Source: Fragilariopsis cylindrus CCMP1102 (taxonomy: Eukaryota; Bacillariophyta; Bacillariophyceae; Bacillariales; Bacillariaceae). Taken from it: DNA of 64,000 bases. Of the stretch, positions 54,161-62,643 are shown piece by piece (position 1 is the first letter of the stretch; every line of letters starts with the position of its first letter). Position numbers and translations under genes: made by a program. The notes beneath the pieces are model-generated. The model searched no databases. It was not told where the DNA came from and saw nothing but the letters and a program-made list of their open reading frames with translations. The stretch spans positions 124,001 through 188,000 of the forward strand of contig FMBT01000314.1 of NCBI GenBank assembly GCA_900095095.1, in the 5' to 3' direction.

Positions 54161-54751
54161 ATGAGGCATTATTATGACTAATGAAATTTTGAAGTGTTTT
54201 GTACTTTCATGGCTTGAGTTTGATAATTAGAGGCATCATGTTTATCAATACTGTATTTCTTTTTCTTTCGGTCGGACTGACTGTATTCCAATGCTTTTAT
54301 TTATTTAGTGAAATCGTTCTTTCTGTTGTTCGTCATTTTACGGAAGTATCCTGCAATAATGAGGCATTATTTTGACTAATGAAAGTTTTGTGAGTTTTGT
54401 ACTTTCTTGGTGGAGTTTGACAATTAAAAAGGCATGATGTTTATCAATACTGTATTTCTTTTTCTTCGGACGGACTGACTGTATTCCATGCTTTTATTTA
54501 TTTAGTGAAATCGTTCTTTCTGTTGTTCGTCATTTTACGGAAGTATCCTGCAATAATGAGGCATTATTTTGACTTATGAAAGTTTTGTGTGTTTTGTACT
54601 TTCTTGGCGGAGTTTGACAATTAAAAAGGCATGATGTTTATCAATACTGTATTTCTTTTTCTTCGGACGGACTGACTGTATTCCATGCTTTTATTTATTA
54701 ATTGAAATCGTTCTTTCTGTTGGTCATCCTTTTACCGAAGTATCCTACAAA
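54161..54751. repeat. Three-unit tandem array, period about 197 bp
   Basis: Units begin ATGAGGCATTAT at 54161, 54359 and 54556 and end in AAGTATCCTRCAA. Units 2 and 3 are almost identical; unit 1 has small differences (for example AAATTTTGAAGTG for AAAGTTTTGTGAG). No open frame. A satellite-like local amplification. Confidence 0.9.
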
Positions 54752-55260
54752 AATTCATAGCAGCAACATAGCACCTCTCATGACCACATCGACAAAAGTT
54801 AAACACGCTCAAATCAAATAACTTTACGTAGAAATAATTTTAAGATAAAGCTTTCTTTTACATTACAATATAAATCGGAAAGATATACTTTTTCATTGTA
54901 ATACAAGAATCAACTTTCATTGTTTTATTTAGTCTGTCTACCACTGTACGAATTGTCCCGATAGCTTACTGCTGTTTTTTTTGGTAAGTTGTCTTGGGGG
55001 TTCAGAATCCGACGAGTCTAGTCTTGTCCGAATCGAATCGAGTCATTGTATCTGTATATGGTTCTTGGTCTTTATCTTCCATATCATCGAATAACGGCGA
55101 CAACGACGCAACGACTAGTGGCACTGGTGTCAGAAGAAGACGACGACAAACCTGTCGTCACCACCAATAACGATTCATTCGCTGCCTAAGAACAATGCAG
55201 CACCTACACCTCCACCGCCTAATTATGATTGTTAATACTTTTCCCCCTTCGATACATCGA

Positions 55261-55299
<39 letters not shown>

Positions 55300-55423
55300 C
55301 ATCTTGTTGTTATTTCTTTCTATTGTACCCTTGGCGACTGATTTATTCCTCATCCTTTCTATTTACGCCCATCTGTCCACATATTTTTTCGTTAATTTAG
55401 AACAACCCTACCATTACAAGATT
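54752..55423. other. Upstream region of the exon-array secreted gene
   Basis: GAATCGAATCGAGTC (55028-55042), an (AT)n tract (55265-55292) and a pyrimidine-rich leader. The open frame from 55229 through the (AT)n tract is leader sequence in frame with the true start at 55424. Confidence 0.45.
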
Positions 55424-58400
55424 ATGAAGATCTCAAACTTACTCACCACTATTTCTGCCATTAGCTTCAGTCAGTTTGGAGAAGCTGTTGACAACTTCCC
55501 CCATACTGGTACTAGCCTTGTGGAAAAGAATCCATATCCACCTGCTGGCAAAGATATTGCCCGTTCTTTGAATGGTAATGCCCAATCTCGTGATGATATT
55601 TCTTTAGCAAACGAGAATGAAGATATTCCTGGTTGTGCGCACATGGACGTGAGTGCTGTATTTTTTTTTGTTATGGACTTTGGAGTAATATGTTTGTTTG
55701 TAATGATGTACTCTTGGCTTTACTGTTTGCTTTGATTCAATTCTGTCCGTTGTCACTAAGTTCTGTTCTTTTTTTAATACTATTCTTATGATTTATAAAT
55801 GACGTAGATCTACACTTTATGTGACGTTGCTGAAACTGTAACTAACGTTGATGGATTTACTACCAGCACATCATATTCTAAAGACTGCAAGGCTTCCAAT
55901 GTTTTTTTTTGTCTTAAAGAGGCAATGATTACCTATGACATATGTGTAAATGAAAACGATATTGCAGATGATACCTTTTCCGGTATCGAATTGGATCTAA
56001 GTACTGTTAATCAATATTTTCGGTTCAAGCTAATGCTTAATGGAAAAGAACAAGAAATTGACCCTGAAGCATATTCGATAATCCCATCTCCTGATGGCTC
56101 GAAAGGATTGTGCCTTCGTTATCAAACAAATGTGAATGGGTGTAAAGACCCGTTGGATTTTACTGCGGGTGTAGTATTCTTTCCGGATGGTGAATATATT
56201 GATTTTCAAGATGACCAATGCACTGGTAATGACCCATTTGTATTACAAGTTCGAAAGCTCCAAGAAGATAGTCCTGAACAACTATCACGAAGAAGTATCA
56301 TTTTAACTTTACCCGAGGAGGTGTACAATACAACAGAACGATTAAGATTACTAGAAGAAGACGGGGTGAAAGAAGCAGCACTATACGTCAAAAAAACATT
56401 GACTCGTTGTCTTGCCTTTATTGATGAAAATAATGATAATCAATCTAATCAAAGAAATTTGAAACCTTCAAAATGCCAAGACAAGAAGAGGGAATTCAAA
56501 CTCAATTCAAGAGCGGAGCAATTTGTTAACAAAAGAGGTAAAAGAAAAAGATTCAACTGCAAGAAATTGCTACGTTTAGATTTACTAAACATCAACAAAG
56601 GCAATAATGTATGTGATAATAAACTAGAGAGGAAAGAAAGAAAGAAAAAAAGGGGGGGAAAGGTCAAAGACAAATGCGTCTCTTCTTGTAACAATTGTCC
56701 AACTGTAAGTTTATGATAATTGCTATTGGTCCATTCGTTTCTTCGTATTTTGTACTAACTCCTTATTTTATGATGAACTTTCCCTTGCAAACACTTTAGA
56801 ACCAGCAATCAGACAGCCCATCAGACAGCCCGTCAGACAGTCCAACAAGTTCGCCTACTGTAAGTCTATAATAATAGCTTTTGGTTCATTTGTATTTTGT
56901 TTTACTTTATTAACTCCGTGTCCTACTTGCTTCTCTTTTTTATGATAAAATTTCCCACGTAAACAATTTAGAACCAACCATCAGATATCCCGTCAAGTAC
57001 ACCTTCTGTAAGTCTACAATAATTGCTACTGTTTCTTTTATATCTTCAAATATGGTACTAACTCCTTGTCCTCTATTCGTTTATCTATGTTATAATAAAC
57101 TTTCTTATGCAAAACTTTAGAACCAACCATCAGACAGCCCATCAGATAGCCCATCAGACAGCTCATCAGACAGCCCATCAGACAGCCCGTCAGACAGCCC
57201 GTCAGACAGTCCATCAAGTGCACCTTCTGTAGGTCTATAATAATTGCTGTTGATTCATTTGTATTTTTGTATATGGTTACTAACTCCTTATCCTATTTGT
57301 TCCCATATTTATGATGAACTTTCATATGCAACACCTTAGAACCAACCATCAGATAGCCCAACCCGTGGTTCTACTGTAAGTGTATAATGATTGCTATAAG
57401 TTCTTTCGTTTATTTGTACGTGGTTTTGCCCTTCTCTTTTTCAACACGTCCTCTAACTCTTTTTCTGTTCTTTGATGGACTTTCTTATGCAACAATTATT
57501 AGAATAATCCAACTCCTTCGCCTCCTCTTCGATCATCTGATTTATTAGGCTGCAAATTCTTATTTGATGCAAACAACGACATTACACCTTTCGCCCTTGG
57601 GCCGTTAAAGTTGACAACTAACGCTTTGAATGCTATTGGTATTACTGGTTATCCAAGAAACAAATACACTCCTATCTATGAAGATTTTTTTATCCCAGAA
57701 CTAATTACGAACGCATGCATTGAATTTGACGGTTCCATTGGTAATGTCAAATCATCCATTATCTCATATTCCAGCTCAGAATCCTACTCTAAAGAACTCA
57801 CGAAGTCTAATTCTATAAGTGTAGACGTAAGCGCAAGTGGAAGTGGAGGAGGTTTTAAAGCTGCTGCTAGTGCTGGGTATGCTGAATCTACCAAACGACG
57901 AACAGAAGGTACTGGTTTTTCAAAAAGTGCATATGGAAGACTGCAAACGATAAAAGAAATTGCCAAAATTAGTATCAACTGCCTGAATAGAGAAAGTATT
58001 GTTGATTTAGAGTTAAAGGATTTGATCAAGCAAGAAGTTATTGATGACTGGACATTTATTCGAGGTTTTAATGAAATAGAAGGAGGCCTAAAGCTAAAGG
58101 AAACACCGCAATTCCAAAGGGTGGCAAATGGAGGGTTCCTACAACCGACTACCTATTTGTATTCTGCAACTGTTCGTCTTTCAACAGATACAGAGTATAC
58201 AGAAACAAGTAGCTCTGATAGTTCTGATGTCTCAAGAGAAATCACTGCAAGTTTAAGTGGAGGTTATTCTAGTGCTTTTGCAACGGGAGAGATTACTGCT
58301 TCAACTGCAGTCTCAAATGAAATAAGCAGTAAGTTGGACAAGAAAAAGATTAACTCCAGAAGTGAAACCGTACGAATTGCTACCGGAACTCCAGGCATTA

Positions 58401-59028
58401 TATCGGACTGCATTTTAGATCAGCCATCAACTTGCGAACAGGCTGTAACAGACGAAGTTGAAGAAGTATTTGGAGATATCAATAACTTTGTAACTGTTCC
58501 ATCTGAGCAGATTGGTAGTGTAAGTCTTGATGAAATTGTGAAAGGATGTTTTGATACTGATGAAGGATTGGGTGCAGATTTTTTTGAAGCTGTGGACGAG
58601 ACATTTCTAAGCGTAGATCCTCCAGAAAAAGGCGAGGTTTACTTGGCTTATTATGATACAGATTTTGGATGCAAAAAAGAAGCTGGACAGTTTAAGTTGG
58701 AACTAAATAAGTGTACACTGATTGTACGAGGACCACCTACATCAATTTACGTTAAAGTTTCTATCGAGGGACGAAGTTACAAAGTCACAAAAGCAAGCAA
58801 CAAAGAATGCATCCCATTCCCCCCTGATATCGGCGGCGATTCTTTGTTCCCATTCGGTGTTTGTTCTGATGGAAATAAACCTCCAGGTATTTTGCTTAAT
58901 GACTTTTTGACTATCCCGAAAGTGTTTTCTTCCTTTTTCTTTCAGATAGGAAAGTTGTTGGTATTAATAGTTTTGTTGATTGTACTAAAATCAACGCTGA
59001 AGGTCAATCAAACTGCGGTTTACTGTAA
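55424..59028 (+). CDS. Eight-exon secreted mosaic protein with SDSP linker encoded by micro-exons
   Basis: Exons 55424-55648, 55808-56704, 56800-56859, 56972-57007, 57121-57228, 57340-57375, 57503-58886 and 58946-59028 give 942 residues; all joins conserve frame. Exon 1 encodes a signal peptide (MKISNLLTTISAISFS). Exon 2 encodes a Cys-containing domain and then a basic Cys-rich module (PSKCQDKKREFKLN, RFNCKKLLRL, VKDKCVSSCNNCP) like one common in diatom extracellular proteins. Exons 3-6 encode only NQPSDSPSDSP-type linker. Exon 7 encodes a 460-residue domain rich in Ser and Gly with amphipathic beta-like text (SISVDVSASGSGGGFKAAAS, ITASLSGGYSSAFATGE); I cannot name it, and no MACPF or aerolysin signature is present. 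Exon 8 ends NCGLL. The join CCAG|GTATTT to TTTCAG|ATAGG replaces a hydrophobic read-through and ends at TAA 59026-59028. Likely cell-wall or extracellular. Confidence 0.7.
56705..57502 (+). repeat. Array of amplified intron/micro-exon units
   Basis: Five introns (95-127 bp) share nearly the same borders: donor GTAAGTCTATAATAATTGCT (with small changes), a middle with AACTCCTT and TATGATRAACTTTC, and acceptor ATGCAAxACTTTAG followed by AACCAACCATCAGA. The enclosed exons are 60, 36, 108 and 36 bp, all phase 0, differing by the number of 12-bp SDSP/SDxP codon units. The pattern indicates repeated duplication of an exon-intron unit. Confidence 0.9.
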
Positions 59029-60585
59029 CTAAATGGATCTTTTTTTTTTAAATATATATATATGTATAACGTATAAACATATCTTTTTTCTTTCTACATC
59101 GCTTCTCTTTCTTCTTCTGGTTCTGTGTTACGTTACGTTACGTTTTCTTGTTAGACTAGTACTATAGCATATCATTCATTACGAATTGAAGAAAATATTT
59201 ATGATTGATTATAATATCTTTAATGGAATATCTACGTGAAGATACATACGAACATGAACCAAGAGTACTGTAGTAGAGGTGGAGTTGGAAGAAGAATTAA
59301 TAAGATAAAGATGAATAGGAAGTAGAATAAATCATTTGCTATTATTATTTCTACTAGTAGTAGTTGTAGTCGGAGTACAGGTATGTATAGTATTGCTATT
59401 ATTGCTATTAGTATTCATTGTATTGGTATTCATTGTGTTATTATTATTGTAACAGTAGTTATGAACGTACGTTCATCGATTTCAGTTGCAGCACATTCAC
59501 ATTCACATTCACCACATAGACTTTAACGGGGGTACTGTACTGTACTGTATACCATTCGTCAAAGTCGCGAATGAATAAGTACCACTGCACAATAACATAA
59601 CTCGATCCGTTTTTTTTGTTAGAATCGATGGATTCATTCATTCTGTTCGTACGGAGAATCATTTTTGATAATGCATTATTATGCCATTCTTCTTGTGTGA
59701 ATTGAATTGAACTGGATCTCAGGATCAGGATGGTAAGTAATTAAATAGATTGATTGATTCAAATCGGCTGTGGTTGTGGTTGTTGTTGTGGTTGTTGTTA
59801 CTATTTTTTAAATGCCTTCATTTTGCTACTTAATGTTATGGTGGTCGTATCCATTTTTTTATCTCTTCTTTGTGTCATAGGTGGGAGTACTACTAGTACT
59901 GGTGGTGGTGGTTACTATTATTTATTGAATGCCTTCATTTTGCTACATGATGTCCTGCATTATGGTGGTCGTAGTGTCGTATCCATTTTTCTTCTTAGTG
60001 TCCTATTAGTGGGAGTATACTACTCGTACCGTACCGCACCGCACCTCCATGCATTATGCCGCCGGGTGTACACTATCCTGTATTGTACTGTCTTCTGTAC
60101 TGTACTGTCTTCTGTTCTTGTTGTTGTTGTTGTAATTTCCTCTCATAGAGTAGCATTTTGATAGCATTCCTTCATTCATTCCTTCCTTCCTTCATTCATT
60201 CCTTCAATCTAATTTCCAATTGATTGCATGTTCGATCGATTGCTATTAGATTGCTCTGTTTATTATTGTGTTTTTAACATTTTTCTTGACCCATAAACCC
60301 CCTGCCATATCTAATTATCGTCTCGAGTCGAGTCGAGTGAGTCAGTCCCGCATGTCTGGTTTGGAAAGAAGATCTTACTCGCTCTTTTAAAAAAGATTAT
60401 TTTCACGTCACATGCACAGATCCAGTACCAGTACCAGTACCAGTAGAACGAATACATGCCTGCATTGATTGATATTGCTTCCGACATTTTTTTTTTCAAA
60501 CACAGACAACACCGCAATCATTCTTGTTTTGTGTGTCTATTACTATTTATTGGCGTAATAATCCTTATACCAGACTACCAGAATC
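59029..60585. other. Intergenic upstream of NECAP
   Basis: (TTACG) repeats (59129-59143), TACTGTACTGTACTG (59534-59550), TTCATTCATTCCTTCC repeats (60170-60206), GAGTCGAGTCGAGTGAGTC (60322-60340, about 250 bp upstream of NECAP) and CAGTACCAGTACCAGTACCAG (60423-60443). The small frames here are not convincing. Confidence 0.45.
59805..60020. repeat. Tandem duplication of about 119 bp
   Basis: The phrase AATGCCTTCATTTTGCTAC, then TTATGGTGGTCGTA, TCGTATCCATTTTT and GTGGGAGTA-TACTA occurs at about 59808-59900 and again at 59927-60020 with small insertions. Non-coding. Confidence 0.75.
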
Positions 60586-61869
60586 ATGTCAGACGAACAG
60601 AACAATGAAAGCGGTGGTGCCACAGGAGTAGACGACGACGAGGATGAGAGCAATAACAATAGTTCATCTGCAGGTATCTTATTAAAACAAACATTAATGA
60701 GTCATAATGAATGTTTTTTATATAAAGTACCACCATTAATATCGAGTGATGGTTATCGTGCGAATGATTGGAATTTAGCGAATCCTATACAAGAAAATGG
60801 TGTATGTGGTTTTCAAGTCGAACGTCGTAATAATGATTTATATTTATTATTTACATTAGACAATCATACAAAATTATTTGCTGTCTCTAAAATTGAAGGG
60901 AATAAAGCTAATAATACCAGTAATAATAATGGAACTATTATTAATTCCAGTATCGAAACTGTCTTAGATTCCTCACGATACTTTGTTACAAAAATACAAC
61001 AAGGTGGTAGTGTTAATAATAGTAATAGAACCATCAATTTAGGATTTGGTTTTCGGGATCGTGAGATTGCAATTGATTTATTAAGTAATGTACAACAATT
61101 TCAAAAATCAATTGAAAGAGAATTGAATGCCAAACAACAAATGAAACAGATTAAATCTATACCCAAATTAAAAAAAGATGAAAAGATGCATATTAATTTT
61201 AATTCAAGTACTCATAGTAAAAAGAAAAAGGAGGCAAAAAAGAAGGGAACCATCGGTAGTAGTGGTAATGGTAATAATGGTGGATTATTTTTATTAAAGA
61301 AACCACCACCCTCGAGTAGTAGTATGAGTAGTGCAAACAATAATAATAACAACGATGATGATGGCACAACAGGCAGCGAAAATATTGATGATGATAATGA
61401 TAATGATGATGATGATGATTTTGGTGATTTTCAACAAGGTGAAGGTGAAGAAGAAGAAGAAGAAAAAGAAGACAATAATAATATTGGAGGTGCTGCTGTT
61501 TCTGATAACGACGACGATGATGAGGATGATGATGATCATCATCATAATAATAACGATCATTTAATAGAATATTCGGAAACTGCTGCTATTGGTGGTGATA
61601 GTGATTTAGACCTAGAGGATGATTTAGATTTAGAGGAGGATGATTTAGAGGAGGATGCTTTAGAGGAGGATGATTTAGATAATCTATTTGATGATTTGAA
61701 TTTTGATGATAATGATGATAATGATGATGATCTTGACGATAATAATAAAGATAATGATAATGTTGATAATAGACCAGCAACAGCACCAGCACCATCTGCT
61801 ACTAATAAGAAGAATGACGATGACGATGACGATGACAATGATGGATTTGGTAACTTTCAAGCAGCATAA
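60586..61869 (+). CDS. NECAP: NECAP-family clathrin adaptor-associated protein
   Basis: Single-exon, 427 residues. The NECAP PH-like domain (about 38-190) is clear: ECFLYKVPPLISSDGYRAND, WNLANPIQ, LDSSRYFVTKIQ and LGFGFRDREIAIDLLSNVQQ, with a low-complexity insert after KLFAVSKIEG. The rest is a Lys-rich segment and a very acidic Asp/Glu/Asn tail with DDDFGDFQQ and a terminal GFGNFQAA. FGDF fits the Psi-G-[PDE]-Psi motif bound by gamma-adaptin and GGA ear domains, so the tail may recruit AP-1 or GGA (inference). NECAPs bind AP2 and its regulators and act in clathrin-coated vesicle formation. The canonical WVQF-type C-terminus of animals is absent. The 3' part is duplicated at 53419-53858. Confidence 0.9.
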   Translation: MSDEQNNESGGATGVDDDEDESNNNSSSAGILLKQTLMSHNECFLYKVPPLISSDGYRANDWNLANPIQENGVCGFQVERRNNDLYLLFTLDNHTKLFAVSKIEGNKANNTSNNNGTIINSSIETVLDSSRYFVTKIQQGGSVNNSNRTINLGFGFRDREIAIDLLSNVQQFQKSIERELNAKQQMKQIKSIPKLKKDEKMHINFNSSTHSKKKKEAKKKGTIGSSGNGNNGGLFLLKKPPPSSSSMSSANNNNNNDDDGTTGSENIDDDNDNDDDDDFGDFQQGEGEEEEEEKEDNNNIGGAAVSDNDDDDEDDDDHHHNNNDHLIEYSETAAIGGDSDLDLEDDLDLEEDDLEEDALEEDDLDNLFDDLNFDDNDDNDDDLDDNNKDNDNVDNRPATAPAPSATNKKNDDDDDDDNDGFGNFQAA

Positions 61870-62643
61870 GTTAGTGTATTTTTAAATATAATTCATTCGA
61901 TAATATTTATTATTCTTGTTGGGTACCATGCAGTATTGTCTAGTCTAGTCTAGTCGTCTACAGCTAGTATACTTCACTGAACTATTAAAAACCGACCGAC
62001 AGAAACAGAAACCCCCCATCCTCCCCCCGATCATGAATTTAAATCGCGAACCTAATTCTAAAAACACGAACCCTTCAGAAAATTCTAAAATTGTAAGCAT
62101 TTTCCTTTTGTATCTCTTTCCTTGAACCGAACCGAAATGATCTGATGTTATGTTATTTTAGTGCGTTGTGATTAGCAGTGCACTTTGTAGAAGTGGTGCG
62201 CAGTTATAAAACTAGTGAGGGTGGTGCACTTTCAGTTCTTCAACTAACAACTGGACTAGGGATTTTACCGTTGCTGTTACACGTAACTGATGATACCTTC
62301 CTGTGAGACGAGAGAAATAGTGAGTGATACGAGAGGAATACTAATAAATGTACAGAAGTCGTTTTCTAATATGCATATTGTAATTCTTTTTGAACTCTTG
62401 TTTATTTTAATCTAATTGTAGTTGTACGCTACGTAGACATACTAATACTATGACAAGTAAAATGATTCGATTCGACATGTACGTACGTGTATGTAAGGTT
62501 CTAGGATTAGTTCCATATATATTTATTTTGGAACAGCAATCAATCAGTGGAGTGAACGAGTGAAGTATAGTACAGTACAGTAAAGGCAGTTGTCATTAGT
62601 ATGTATTAGTATGTACAATAACTACATTATTTGCCATTTTACA
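61870..62643. other. Intergenic, 3' flanks of two convergent genes
   Basis: TAGTCTAGTCTAGTC (61940-61954), GTACGTACGTGTATG (62480-62494) and GTACAGTACAG (62569-62579). No gene seen. Confidence 0.45.

Noticed and set aside
55229-55423. N-terminal extension of the exon-array gene with (TyrIle)n
   Set aside because: It is encoded by an (AT)n microsatellite, and the signal peptide begins properly at the Met at 55424.
57503-58886. MACPF or aerolysin-type pore domain
   Set aside because: Ser/Gly-rich beta-like text is suggestive, but the MACPF signature (YGTHY-type followed by GG) and other family marks are absent.
58887-59032. Read-through C-terminus of the exon-array protein (hydrophobic IVLLIVLK tail)
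   Set aside because: A good GT-AG intron (58887-58945) gives a better-looking end, RKVVGINSFVDCTK to NCGLL; the hydrophobic tail is the wrong frame.
61294-61838. Several frames of Ile, Met, His or Ser runs across the NECAP acidic tail
   Set aside because: They are shadows of the Asp/Asn-repeat codons on the other frames and strand.
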